Below are positions 1 through 8,333 of a stretch of DNA of 64,000 bases, one piece after another. The translations under genes were made by a program, and so were the position numbers. Source of the stretch: Pseudonocardia sediminis (GTDB lineage: Bacteria; Actinomycetota; Actinomycetes; Mycobacteriales; Pseudonocardiaceae); assembly GCF_004217185.1 (NCBI RefSeq), contig NZ_SHKL01000001.1, positions 3,904,001 to 3,968,000 on the forward strand. The letters run 5' to 3'. Each line of letters begins with the position of its first letter. Position 1 is the stretch's first letter. The notes beneath the pieces are model-generated. The model searched no databases and was not told the origin of the DNA. It saw only the letters and a program-made list of their open reading frames with translations.

Positions 1-587
1 AGGGACACCACGAACTGGTTCGCGATGGCCTGGGCCCGTTTGCCCGCCGCCAGCTCACCGAGGACCTCGCGCTCGCGCGGGGTCAGACGCCCCAGCTTCG
101 CCCTGATCTCCGCCCGCTCCGCCTCGTGACGGCGGAAGAGCTCGATGAGATGCTCCCGCTGCCCGGGCGGCATGGCCGACCGTCCGGCGCGGGCCTCCCG
201 GATGGCGGTGAGCAGCACCGCGAACGGCGCGTTCTTCGAGACCCAGACGAAGCCGCCCGCGGCCAGCGCGGACCCGATCCGGGAGGCGTTGGAGCTCCCG
301 GACAGGACCAGCACCCGCCAGCCGGCCCCGCGCAGAGCGGGGATCAGCTGCACGCCGTCGATCACCGTCCCGGACGCGTCACGGCCGAGGTCGAGGTCGA
401 GCACGACCAGACCGGTCCCGGCCCGCACGGCCGCGTCCAGCACCGCCGCGGCCGAGGGGGCCGGCCGGTAGACGGCGTCCTCCCCCTCTGCGCGCAGGCT
501 CAGGGCCAGGGAGGTCCCGACCAGCTCATGGTCGTCGACGATGAGGATCGTCGAGGACTCCAACGGGGTGTTGCGTTCGTTCGTCAC
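1..587 (-). CDS. LuxR/NarL-type response regulator, C-terminus cut by the window edge
   Basis: Two-component response regulator: an N-terminal receiver domain is phosphorylated on Asp and a C-terminal NarL/LuxR helix-turn-helix binds DNA. The receiver shows the acidic pair in ILIVDDHEL (residues about 16-24), the phospho-acceptor strand VVLDLDLGRD and the conserved lysine in VSKNAP. The HTH begins at LTPREREVL, and the gene runs off the window at FVVS. The GTG start at 587 places the first receiver strand about 15 residues in, as expected. It is a clear paralogue of the regulator at 35288-36019, with the same LDLDLGRD, GWRVLVLS and GKRAQAIA segments. No histidine kinase is adjacent, so its partner is unknown. 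It follows the DUF5995 gene on the same strand after 74 bp. Confidence 0.9.
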   Translation of the reverse strand, partial: MTNERNTPLESSTILIVDDHELVGTSLALSLRAEGEDAVYRPAPSAAAVLDAAVRAGTGLVVLDLDLGRDASGTVIDGVQLIPALRGAGWRVLVLSGSSNASRIGSALAAGGFVWVSKNAPFAVLLTAIREARAGRSAMPPGQREHLIELFRRHEAERAEIRAKLGRLTPREREVLGELAAGKRAQAIANQFVVS

Positions 588-661
588 CGGTTCCGCCCAC
601 TCTTCAAGCCCCCGCCCCGAGACATGTCCTGCACCTGCCACCGCGCCCACCACCGCCACGG

Positions 662-1438
662 TCACGGTGTGCTCCCCACCTGCAGCACCGCCCGCCCGAC
701 CATCGCCGCTCCCCAGTCGATGCAGTCGCACTCACGCTCGTAGGCGGCCGGGCGGGTGCGCAGCGACCACAGGTGCTCCGCGCGGCGCCAGGCCGCGTCC
801 CCGGCCAGGACGACGCCGAGCGTGTCCGCGCCGTCCATGATCTTGTCGAGGACGGCCGGGTCGAGATCGCGCCCCAGCCAGGTCTCGAAGTCCGCCCGCA
901 GCGCCACCATGTGCCGCGCGAAGATCGCCGTGAGGGCATGGTGGTCGGCGAGCTCGGTCGGCCCGAGGGCGCCGCGACCGAGCAGCGTGCAGGTCTGCAC
1001 GACGGCCGGCGCCAGGTCGTAGCCGACGTGCGCGTTCACCCCGGCGACGGCGAGCTCCATGGGCCCGGTCCCCGGATCGCCGCGGCGCTCGAGCAGCACC
1101 GACCACGAGCGCGGGACCGGCAGCCCGGAGGCGTCGGCCCGCACGACGGCGAAGTACCGGCGTGCGAACTCGACGTCGAGGAGGGCCACGAACTCCGGCT
1201 CCCGGAACAGCTCCTGGCCGTCGAGCCGGTCCAGAACCTCCCGGGTCACCTGCCGGTAGAGGTGGTTGAAGCAGGCCAGCCCGTCGTCGGCACCGCGCGG
1301 GCCCGACTCCGTCAGCTCCTGCAGCCGGTCCAGGCGGTCCAGCACACCGCGGACGTCCTCGGGCGGTGTGGCCAGGCATTCGAGCACCCCGCCGGCGTAG
1401 GTGGGTACCGTGCGCCTGTCGTGGCCGACCATGGTCAC
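662..1438 (-). CDS. DUF5995 family protein
   Basis: A 258-residue cytoplasmic protein without signal peptide or membrane segment. It resembles the actinobacterial DUF5995 family: an early GVLECLATPPEDVRGVLDRLD segment, a central FNHLYRQVTREV motif and a His/Asp-rich helical core (ADHHALTAIFARHMVAL). Family function is unknown; the fold looks all-alpha. It ends with a Cys-rich stretch (ECDCIDWGAAMVGRAVL). It sits 99 bp downstream of a large LuxR regulator and 74 bp upstream of a response regulator on the same strand, so the three may be co-transcribed. Another in-frame Met lies two codons downstream of the chosen start. Confidence 0.7.
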   Translation of the reverse strand: MTMVGHDRRTVPTYAGGVLECLATPPEDVRGVLDRLDRLQELTESGPRGADDGLACFNHLYRQVTREVLDRLDGQELFREPEFVALLDVEFARRYFAVVRADASGLPVPRSWSVLLERRGDPGTGPMELAVAGVNAHVGYDLAPAVVQTCTLLGRGALGPTELADHHALTAIFARHMVALRADFETWLGRDLDPAVLDKIMDGADTLGVVLAGDAAWRRAEHLWSLRTRPAAYERECDCIDWGAAMVGRAVLQVGSTP

Positions 1439-1537
1439 CGTTGCCTCCGCCGGTCGATCCGATGTCGGTGACCAGCATCGACCTACGGGGGTACGGCGTC
1501 GTCGGGAGAACGTCTTACGCGGCCCTCCCCCGACCTC

Positions 1538-4500
1538 CTAATCCTGGTGCGACGCACTCCGGCGTAGGGGGGTGCGGAGCTGCGAGGAGAACGTGTTGCT
1601 CGCCTGGACGCGGGTGCGGACGCCGAGCTTGGCGAAGATCCGGGTGAGGTGCACCCCGACGGTCTTCTCGCTGATGAACAACCGGCCCGCGATCTCCTTG
1701 TTGGTCAGCCCGGTCGCCACCTCCGCGAGCACCTCGAGCTCCCGCGCGGTCAGCGACGCCAGCGGTCCCGTGGCGCCGTCACCTCCGGAGCCGTGGGACG
1801 GCTCCCCGTCGCCCTCCGGTCCGGGGTCCTCCGGCGACGGCCGCGCGAACGTCACCCGCGCCCGTCCGGCCAGGTCCTCGATCTCGGCGAGCAGCGGACC
1901 GGCCCCCAGCGTCCGCGCCGCCCGCTCCGCGCGGACCAGCGCGGCGGCGCCGTCGGCGGACCGCGTCCGGGCGGCGAGGTGCGCCTCGGCCGCGCGCAGC
2001 CGGGCGTAGGCCGCCGGGTAGGGCTGGTGCAGCGCCTCCCACCGGTCCGCGACCCCGGCCCAGGCGAGAGGGTCGGGCCGCTCGTGGGCCCGGGCGTCCT
2101 CGGCCGCGCACATCGCCGAGAACGCCTCCAGCACCGCGCGCACGGCAGGCACCGCGCGACCGGCGCGGTCGGTGAGCTCGGTGTAGTAGCCGCGCAGGCG
2201 CCGCAGGTCCGGCTGCGGGGGCGGCGTACCGGCCTCGACGGCCTGGGCGTGCGCCCGGGCCCCGTGCCAGATCAGCGGCGCGACCGACCAGAAGTCGTCG
2301 ATCCCCGACTCGACGACGTCCAGACCCGTCATGACGTGCCGGAACGCCACGACCGGGTTCCCGCGCCACATCTCCAGCCCCGCCCGCAGGATCAGCAGCG
2401 GCAGACGCAGCCGCGGCCCGACGGCGGAGCCGGCGACGAGCTCGACCGCCTCCAGGTCGTCCTCGCAGCCGTCGAGGTCGCCGCGCCCCATCAGCAGCCG
2501 GACCCGGGACAGCCGCACCTCGATCGCCTGCGCACCGGACGGGGCCAGGCTCCAGGCCCGCGCCACGAGCTCCTCGGCCTCGTCCCAGCGACCGAGGCGG
2601 AACAGCGCGTTCGCGGCCAGCACCAGCAGCGCCACCCCCGACGTCCGCTCGAGTCCCCGCTCGCGCATGCGCCCGCTCCCGCGCAGCGCGGCCTCGACGC
2701 CCTCGGTGAACGCGTTCAGCGGACCGCAGAGCAGCTCGGCCTGGCGGAGCAGGCACACGCCCAGCGTCGCGGGGTCGCCGTCGCGTTCGGCCACCTCGAC
2801 GGCCTCGGCGAGCGCCGCGAGGCCGTCCTCGGCGTCGTCGAGGTAGGCGGCGCTGAACCCGTAGGTGGCCAGCACGCGGGCGAGCACCCGGGGGTCGCCC
2901 GCCCGGCGTGCCGGCCCGAGCGCCTCCCGGGCCACTGTGCGTGCCGCGGCGAACTCGGCGACGTGCTGCAGCACCGCGGCGTGCCCGGCGAGGACCTCGG
3001 CGGCCGCGGCCGTCACGGCGTCCGGGCCGGGCTCGTGGGGAGCCGGCCCGTCGAGGGACGGCAGGGACTCCACCGCGCGCCGGTAGGCCTGCTCCGCCTC
3101 CCCCGCGCGACCGGCCGACACCAGGCACCGCCCCAGCCGTCCACGCAGGACGGCGGCGTGCAGGCCGGCCGGGCCGTCCGGGTCGGACAGACGCTGGGCC
3201 AGCAGCGCGACGGCCTCGTCGTGGTCGCCGGCCAGGTCGGCGGAGTCGGCGGCGCGTTCCAGGCAGGCGCCGCGGGCGATCGTCACCGACGCGGCCGGGA
3301 CCCGGGCCGTCAGCGCGGCGGCACGCAACCAGTGCCGGTAGGCCTCGGCGTAGCCGTGCAGCAGCTCCGCCTGCGTCGCCGCGGCCAGCGTCGCCGGCAG
3401 GGCCTGCTCCGGGGCACCGGCCCGTTCCCAGTGGTGCGCCAGACGGGCCGCGGACCCCGGCCGGTCCCTGTCCGGACCGGTGGACAACGCGCGGGCGTAC
3501 CGGCCGTGCAGCTCCGTCCGCTCGCCGGGCAGCAGGTCCGCGACGACGGCCTCGACCATCAGACCGTGCCGCAGCCGGTAACCGTCACCCCGGGCGTCGA
3601 CGACGACGAACCCGCCCTCGACGGCCTCGCGCACGGCGTCCGGGAGGTCGTCGCCCAGCCGCGCCAGCACCTCGGCGAGCAGGGCGTGCGGCACGTCCCC
3701 GACACCGGCGGCCACGGCCCGCACCACCCGCCGGGCGTTCGGCGACAGGGCGTCCACCCCGGCCCGCACCAGGTCGCGCACGGTGGTGGGCAGACCCCGC
3801 GGGTCGCCGGCGAGCACCGCGCGCACGGTCTCCTCGGCGAGGAAGACGTTGCCCTCGGAGTGGCTCCACACCAGCGGCTCGAGGTCCGGCCGGTGCGGGG
3901 CCCAGCCCGCGAGCAGGACCGCGAGCGCCTCCCGGGACAGCGGCTCGACGCGGTGGAACGAGACCTGCCGGTGACGCCGCAGCTCGGCGACCATCGCGCT
4001 GAGCCGGCCGGGCACCCCGCCGTGGGCGTCCTCGCGGTAGGAGCCGACCAGCAGCACCGGCTCGGCGGCCAGGCTCGCGACCAGGTAGACGAACAGGTCA
4101 CGGGTGGAGCGGTCGGCCCAGTGCAGGTCGTCGACGACCAGGACAACCGGTCCCCCGGCGGCGGTGTCGGCGATCAGCCGGCGCAGCATCTCGAGCATCT
4201 CGACCCGCGATCCGGCCGCGGCCGGGCCCTCGAGCCGTTCCAGGCCCGCGGACAGCGCGTCGACCCGGGCCCCGGAGGCGGACCGGACGTGCTCGCGCAG
4301 CGCCGAGACGACCGGCCAGAACGACGGCCCGTCGCCGAGGTCCAGCGCGCGCCCGGCCAGCACGGTCGTGCCCTGTCCGGCGGCGGCCGTCGTGAACTCG
4401 GCGATCAGGCGGCTCTTGCCGACGCCCGCCTCGCCGCCCAGCAGGACGGCCGTCGCACCGGTCGTGCGGGCCGCGCGCAACGCGGCGTGCAGGTGCTCCA

Positions 4501-4549
4501 GCTCGGTGTCCCGGCCGCGGAAGAGGGTTCCGCCCGGCAGCTGCCCCAC
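1538..4549 (-). CDS. Large ATP-binding LuxR-family (LAL/STAND) transcriptional regulator
   Basis: A 1003-residue MalT-like regulator: N-terminal STAND/AAA ATPase, long helical TPR-like sensor region, and C-terminal LuxR helix-turn-helix. Visible motifs are GRDTELEHL near residue 12, a canonical Walker A GGEAGVGKS (about 38-46), Walker B VVLVVDDLHWAD (about 135-146), and a terminal LTARELEVLAEVATGLTNKEIAGRL...SEKTVGVHLTRIFAKLGV HTH ending about 20 residues before the stop. Length is typical of the family. Unlike three other large LuxR proteins in this window, its Walker A lysine is intact. It leads a minus-strand set with DUF5995 and a response regulator. Ligand and targets cannot be read from the sequence. 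Confidence 0.93.
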   Translation of the reverse strand: MGQLPGGTLFRGRDTELEHLHAALRAARTTGATAVLLGGEAGVGKSRLIAEFTTAAAGQGTTVLAGRALDLGDGPSFWPVVSALREHVRSASGARVDALSAGLERLEGPAAAGSRVEMLEMLRRLIADTAAGGPVVLVVDDLHWADRSTRDLFVYLVASLAAEPVLLVGSYREDAHGGVPGRLSAMVAELRRHRQVSFHRVEPLSREALAVLLAGWAPHRPDLEPLVWSHSEGNVFLAEETVRAVLAGDPRGLPTTVRDLVRAGVDALSPNARRVVRAVAAGVGDVPHALLAEVLARLGDDLPDAVREAVEGGFVVVDARGDGYRLRHGLMVEAVVADLLPGERTELHGRYARALSTGPDRDRPGSAARLAHHWERAGAPEQALPATLAAATQAELLHGYAEAYRHWLRAAALTARVPAASVTIARGACLERAADSADLAGDHDEAVALLAQRLSDPDGPAGLHAAVLRGRLGRCLVSAGRAGEAEQAYRRAVESLPSLDGPAPHEPGPDAVTAAAAEVLAGHAAVLQHVAEFAAARTVAREALGPARRAGDPRVLARVLATYGFSAAYLDDAEDGLAALAEAVEVAERDGDPATLGVCLLRQAELLCGPLNAFTEGVEAALRGSGRMRERGLERTSGVALLVLAANALFRLGRWDEAEELVARAWSLAPSGAQAIEVRLSRVRLLMGRGDLDGCEDDLEAVELVAGSAVGPRLRLPLLILRAGLEMWRGNPVVAFRHVMTGLDVVESGIDDFWSVAPLIWHGARAHAQAVEAGTPPPQPDLRRLRGYYTELTDRAGRAVPAVRAVLEAFSAMCAAEDARAHERPDPLAWAGVADRWEALHQPYPAAYARLRAAEAHLAARTRSADGAAALVRAERAARTLGAGPLLAEIEDLAGRARVTFARPSPEDPGPEGDGEPSHGSGGDGATGPLASLTARELEVLAEVATGLTNKEIAGRLFISEKTVGVHLTRIFAKLGVRTRVQASNTFSSQLRTPLRRSASHQD

Positions 4550-4649
4550 GAGGGGAACCCTAATGCCGGTCCACCCCCTACGACCAGGGGATCGACGGAC
4601 GGAGCGGGATCACCGACCACACGGCCGGCACTGCGGCGCGGGACGGCCG

Positions 4650-4877
4650 TCAGCTCGAGCGGCGCGGTCCCCGGCGACGGCCCGTGCGCTGCGACTCGGC
4701 GGCGCCCTGCGCGTCGGTGGTCCGCGGCTCGGCGTCCGGGATGAACTCACCGGCGAGGCGGAGACCGTCACGGCCCTGGACCCAGTGCAGGAACGAGCCA
4801 CCGTTCCAGGTGTCGTCCACGGGGGTGCGACGGCCCGGGAGGCGGGCGAGCACGGCGGCGAGACGGGGAACGACCAT
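4650..4877 (-). CDS. Small hypothetical protein
   Basis: A 75-residue protein I do not recognise. A good ribosome-binding site (GAAGG) ends 7 nt before the ATG at 4877, and the reading frame is compact and non-repetitive up to a basic tail. The N-terminus (MVVPRLAAVLARLPG) is amphipathic, followed by a hydrophilic middle (DDTWNGGSFLHWVQGRDGL...GEFIPDAEP). It is divergent from the CGNR regulator gene about 100 bp away and ends about 100 bp upstream of the large LuxR gene start. No transmembrane segment is convincing. The RBS and location favour a real gene, but coding is not proven. Confidence 0.5.
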   Translation of the reverse strand: MVVPRLAAVLARLPGRRTPVDDTWNGGSFLHWVQGRDGLRLAGEFIPDAEPRTTDAQGAAESQRTGRRRGPRRSS

Positions 4878-4978
4878 GTGAAACCTTCGAACGGAGCTGA
4901 GGTCCCCGCCCGGCCGGGCGAGCCTCTAAGGGTTAAAATGATGAATTGACGCTTACCGTAGAGGGAAGGCAGTTCGCC

Positions 4979-5551
4979 GTGCAAGTCCCTTTCGACGACT
5001 ACGCGCAGGCAGCGGGGGTGGCGACCGAGCTCGTCAACACCGCTCCCTGTGTATGGAACGGCACGGACAAGCTTTCCGATGTCGCGGAGCTGGAGACGTT
5101 CGTCACCACGCACGTCCCGGCGTCCTGGGCGCCCGGTCTCGACGCCGCGGTCCCGACCGACGACGACCTCGCCGCGACCCACGGTCTGCGCGACGCCCTG
5201 CGCACGCTCATCGACTCCGGTGACGCACAGGAGATCGTGCGGCGGGCCACGGAGCTGACCGGTTCGGTCGGCACGCTGAGCCTGGCCGTCGACGACGACG
5301 TGACCCGCTGGCAGGCGATCACGGCCCCCGAGGCGCCGCTGGCCGACCAGCTGGGCCTGCTGACCGGGGTCGGTGTCCTGGGCGTCACGCACGCGCTGGG
5401 CGTGGAGCGGTTCCGCAGCTGTGCCTCCCCCGACTGCGCGGGTGTGTTCATCGACACCAGCCGCAACGGCGCCCGCCGCTACTGCATGCCGGGGCTGTGC
5501 GGCAACCGCGTCAACGTGGCCGCCCACCGGGCCCGGCAGAGGGCGCAGTAG
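4979..5551 (+). CDS. CGNR zinc-finger / ABATE-domain regulator
   Basis: About 190 residues. The N-terminal ABATE-like region includes ATELVNTAP, the equivalent of the family's LDFVNT motif. The C-terminus carries a CGNR zinc finger: FRSCASPDCAGVFIDTSRNGARRYC...CGNRVNVAAHRAR, with four zinc-ligand cysteines and the signature CGNR. Family members are putative stress-response transcription regulators. The GTG at 4979 is preferred because AGGGAAGG ends 9 nt upstream and a TTAAAAT -10-like box lies at 4933-4939. A TTG at 4946 would add 11 residues. Its last 41 bp overlap the convergent ammonia-lyase-like gene. Confidence 0.85.
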   Translation: MQVPFDDYAQAAGVATELVNTAPCVWNGTDKLSDVAELETFVTTHVPASWAPGLDAAVPTDDDLAATHGLRDALRTLIDSGDAQEIVRRATELTGSVGTLSLAVDDDVTRWQAITAPEAPLADQLGLLTGVGVLGVTHALGVERFRSCASPDCAGVFIDTSRNGARRYCMPGLCGNRVNVAAHRARQRAQ

Positions 5552-6950
5552 CCGGTCCGGGGAAGACCCGCTCCGCGAGATGTCGCGCGACGCCGCCCAG
5601 GCCGGGGCCGAAGCCGACCGCTCCGGTGCCGAGCGGGAACGCGGACAGGACCGCGTCGGCCAGGGGCCGCAGGGCGGGCGGCGCCACCTCGCCCCGGTGG
5701 CCGATCGTGTGTGCCGCCACCACCGCGAGGACGGCGAGGCCGGCGTCGAGCGCGGCACCGGCGTCGCCGGCACGGCGCCACGCGAGCACCTCGGCGGTGC
5801 CGGTGTCGGTCTGCCCACCCGGCCCGAGGCCGATCAACGACGTCCCGGCCGCGGCGCGGGCCTCCTCCGCCCAGCCCGCCGACGTCATGTCCAGCAGGCT
5901 GACCTGCGCCTCCGGCTCGGACGCGACGATCCCGTCGGGCCGCTCGACCAGGCGGCTCACCTGGGCGGTGACCAGCTGCGCGAGGTCGGCCCAGCTCCGG
6001 GCCAGCGCGTCGAGGCCGGGCGCGGCCAGCGGGTCGTGGTACCCGCCGTTGGAGAGCACCTCGCCCAGCGGGGGGCGGGTGCCGGGGCCGACGAAGATCG
6101 GGTTGTTCGACGAGGCACGCAGCGAGATCCGCGCACCGTCGGCGGCCTGGGCCAGGGCCCGCCGCGTCCAGCCGAGCATCCGCGGGGCGCTGCGGAACGA
6201 CACCGGCGCCTGGTACGGCAGCGTCGGCCCCTCGGCTCCGGCCATCAGCTTCCGCATCCGTTCCAGGGTCGCCGCCTGGTGCTCATCGCCCCAGACGCGG
6301 GCCAGCTCCTCGTCGTAGTGCGCGCCCGGTGCCCGGACGGCGATCGCGGCCAGGGCGGCCACGTCCTCGGCCACGGTGATCCGGCCCTGCCCGGCCAGCA
6401 CGGCGTCGGCGAGGACCGCGGCGGAGACCGGGGCGCCGTTGATCAGCGCCATCCCCTCGCCGATCTCCAGCGTGCCGTCGAACCGCGCCCGGAACAGGTG
6501 GCCCAGCGCGATGACGTTGCCGGGCTCGCCGTGGCCCCGGCCGGGGACGTGGGGCATCGGGCCGTCGAGCATCGCGGCCAGGGCTGTCGCGGTCTCGGGG
6601 CGCACGGCCGCCGTCCCGTTGAGGACGTCGGCGAGCCGGGCCAGGACGACGGCCCGCACGACCCGCTCCGGGAGGCCGGGCCCGGTGCTCGCCGGGGTGG
6701 ACGGCAGGCGGCGGGCGTACTCGGCGCGGGCGTCGGCGTCGAGGACCTGCTTGGCGCCGTGGTGATGGCGGGTGGTGATGCCGTAGAGGTGGCGGCCCCG
6801 ATGGGCGTCGACGAACGCGACGAACTCCGCCCGCCGTCGCCCGATCGACGACACGGCGTCCGGCGCCAGCACGACCTGTTCGCCGTGCCACGACACCCGT
6901 CGCACGACGTCCGGGGTGAGGTCGGCGCTGCGCGCGAGTACGACGGTCAT
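5511..6950 (-). CDS. Histidine/phenylalanine ammonia-lyase superfamily protein lacking the MIO triad
   Basis: A 479-residue aromatic amino acid lyase homologue. Conserved family segments: the Tyr-loop position YGITT (about 57), VPGRGHGEPGNVIALGHL aligning with the family's VPxKGSVGASGDLAPLAHL, GMALINGAPVSAAVL (GLALLNGT equivalent), the Gln/Ser/Arg strand YQAPVSFRSAPRMLG and SSNNPIF. The Ala-Ser-Gly triad that self-cyclises to the MIO electrophile reads Glu-Pro-Gly here, with the following Asp changed to Asn. The normal Tyr-loop NTGFG is TTRHHHG. Standard MIO-dependent ammonia elimination is therefore unlikely. It may have another activity or be a non-catalytic homologue. It is divergent from an alpha/beta hydrolase (94 bp apart), and its 3' end overlaps the convergent CGNR regulator by 41 bp. 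Confidence 0.85.
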   Translation of the reverse strand: MTVVLARSADLTPDVVRRVSWHGEQVVLAPDAVSSIGRRRAEFVAFVDAHRGRHLYGITTRHHHGAKQVLDADARAEYARRLPSTPASTGPGLPERVVRAVVLARLADVLNGTAAVRPETATALAAMLDGPMPHVPGRGHGEPGNVIALGHLFRARFDGTLEIGEGMALINGAPVSAAVLADAVLAGQGRITVAEDVAALAAIAVRAPGAHYDEELARVWGDEHQAATLERMRKLMAGAEGPTLPYQAPVSFRSAPRMLGWTRRALAQAADGARISLRASSNNPIFVGPGTRPPLGEVLSNGGYHDPLAAPGLDALARSWADLAQLVTAQVSRLVERPDGIVASEPEAQVSLLDMTSAGWAEEARAAAGTSLIGLGPGGQTDTGTAEVLAWRRAGDAGAALDAGLAVLAVVAAHTIGHRGEVAPPALRPLADAVLSAFPLGTGAVGFGPGLGGVARHLAERVFPGPATAPSAGPGGRPR

Positions 6951-7043
6951 GGAGGGACCCTACGAACCGGCGGCGGTCCGCACCGCCCGCGCCGCCCGTC
7001 GAGCAGAATGCCCGCATCCCGTTCGCGTCCCCGAGGAGTGTCC

Positions 7044-7760
7044 ATGACCGAGTTCGTCCTGGTCCACGGTGCCGCGCACGGCGGATGGTGCTGGCCGCGG
7101 GTGGCCGGGCCGTTGCGTGCCGCCGGCCACCGGGTGCTGACCCCGACCCTGACCGGGCTGGGCTCGCGCGCCCACCACCTCACGCCCGAGGTCGGGCTCG
7201 GCACGATGATCGACGACGTGGTCGCCGAGATCGAGACCGAGGAGTGCCGGGACGCGGTGCTGGTCGGGCACAGCTTCGGGGCGACCGTGGCCTGCGGGGT
7301 CGCCGAGCGCGTCACCGACCGGCTCTCCGCCCTGGTCCTGCTCGACGGGGTGCTGGCCGATCCGGGCGCGAGCGTCCTGGACGGGCTCGGCCCCGAGATC
7401 GCCGCCGCACGGCTGGCGGCCGCCGGGGCGGTGGACGGCACCCCGACCATGCCCCCGCTGCACCTGGACGGCTTCGGCTTCACCGACCCCGCCGACCGGG
7501 CGTGGGTCGAGCGCCGGGTCACCCCGCACCCGGTGCGCTCCTACACCGAGCCGCTGCCGACGACGGGCCCGTGGGGCGCCGGCCTGCCGTGCACCTACAT
7601 CGCCTGCACCGCCCCCGCCTATCCCCCCGTCGCCGCCTCGGCCGCCCGCGCGGCGCGGCAGCCGGGGTGGACGATCCGGGAGCTGGCGACCGGTCACGAC
7701 GCCATGGTCACCGCTCCGGACGCCGTGGTGGACCTGCTGCTCGAGGCCGCCGGGCAGTAG
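7044..7760 (+). CDS. Alpha/beta hydrolase (small esterase type)
   Basis: A 238-residue single-domain alpha/beta hydrolase. The oxyanion motif is VLVHGAAHGGWCW (residues 5-17), the nucleophile elbow is VGHSFGA (Ser near 80) and the catalytic His lies in LATGHDAMV near the C-terminus. The layout, with HGAxHGxWCW and GHSFGG-like motifs and a short cap, resembles plant-type methylesterase/hydroxynitrile-lyase-like esterases found in bacteria. Substrate is unknown. The start is fixed by GAGGAG at 7033-7038, 5 nt before the ATG. It is divergent from the MIO-less lyase homologue and convergent with the next hypothetical gene (3-bp gap). Confidence 0.88.
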   Translation: MTEFVLVHGAAHGGWCWPRVAGPLRAAGHRVLTPTLTGLGSRAHHLTPEVGLGTMIDDVVAEIETEECRDAVLVGHSFGATVACGVAERVTDRLSALVLLDGVLADPGASVLDGLGPEIAAARLAAAGAVDGTPTMPPLHLDGFGFTDPADRAWVERRVTPHPVRSYTEPLPTTGPWGAGLPCTYIACTAPAYPPVAASAARAARQPGWTIRELATGHDAMVTAPDAVVDLLLEAAGQ

Positions 7761-7763
7761 CGC

Positions 7764-8291
7764 TCAGCCGACGGCGAACCCGGTCCCCGACGTGGCCGTG
7801 GTGATCCCGAGGCCGGACAGGACCGCGGCGGCCTTGGTGTCGTCGAGCAGGCGCAGGCCCATGAAGTTGTCGCCGGGGTTGAAGCCGGGGAGCTCCCAGA
7901 CCCTCTCGTACGGGATCCGGGTCTGCGTCAGCGCCAACAGGCTGTAGACGTTGTCCCAGTTGCAGACGTCGGGTGCGGGGTTCCACAGCGCCCGGGCGAA
8001 CGCCGGGTTGCGCAGCACCAGGCCGACCTCGCCGACGGCCAGGACCTGCTTGCGTCCGGTCAGCAGCACGACGTCGCCGGTGCCGAGCTGCGCCATCCGC
8101 CGGTCGTGCGCGGCCGACGCGCCCCAGAAGTGCGCCTCCCCGGCCGGGTGCAGGGCACGGAGGTCGGCGAGCTCGCGGCCGTCCAGGGCGTCGGCGAGGC
8201 CGGTGAACGCGACGGTCCGGTCCAGGGTCTGCGTCCAGTGCCGGCGGAACCGTGGCAGGCCGTAGGACGGCTGGATCACGACCCGGGTCAT
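7764..8291 (-). CDS. Hypothetical protein, possibly PUA/EVE-like
   Basis: A 175-residue soluble protein I do not firmly recognise. It has an aromatic N-terminus (GLPRFRRHWTQTL), a central segment GTGDVVLLTGRKQVLAVGEVGLVLRNPAFARALW that looks like the beta-barrel strands of a PUA/EVE-type small-molecule or modified-base binding domain, and NWDNVYSLLAL. EVE/PUA-like modules often accompany restriction or modified-nucleotide reading functions, but no nuclease is fused or adjacent. It lies downstream of ppdK on the same strand, separated by a strong hairpin, so it is probably transcribed separately. Confidence 0.55.
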   Translation of the reverse strand: MTRVVIQPSYGLPRFRRHWTQTLDRTVAFTGLADALDGRELADLRALHPAGEAHFWGASAAHDRRMAQLGTGDVVLLTGRKQVLAVGEVGLVLRNPAFARALWNPAPDVCNWDNVYSLLALTQTRIPYERVWELPGFNPGDNFMGLRLLDDTKAAAVLSGLGITTATSGTGFAVG

Positions 8292-8304
8292 GGGCCGATT
8301 GTGC

Positions 8305-8328
8305 GCGCGGCGCCGCCCGGCGCCGCGC
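8305..8328 (-). terminator. GC-rich hairpin downstream of ppdK
   Basis: A perfect 11-bp inverted repeat (GCGCGGCGCCG / CGGCGCCGCGC) around a CC loop starts 6 nt after the ppdK stop codon when read on the minus strand. No U-tract follows, as is common in GC-rich actinomycetes. It probably ends or attenuates ppdK transcription before the next gene. Confidence 0.55.
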
Positions 8329-8333
8329 CCGCC

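Noticed and set aside
1649..4744. A 1031-codon open frame on the plus strand antisense to the LuxR gene
   Set aside because: Arg/Gly/Pro/Gln-rich translation without domains; typical high-GC shadow of the real minus-strand gene.
5373..7043. Long plus-strand open frame running into the alpha/beta hydrolase
   Set aside because: Antisense to the MIO-less lyase gene; the hydrolase has its own ATG and RBS at 7044.
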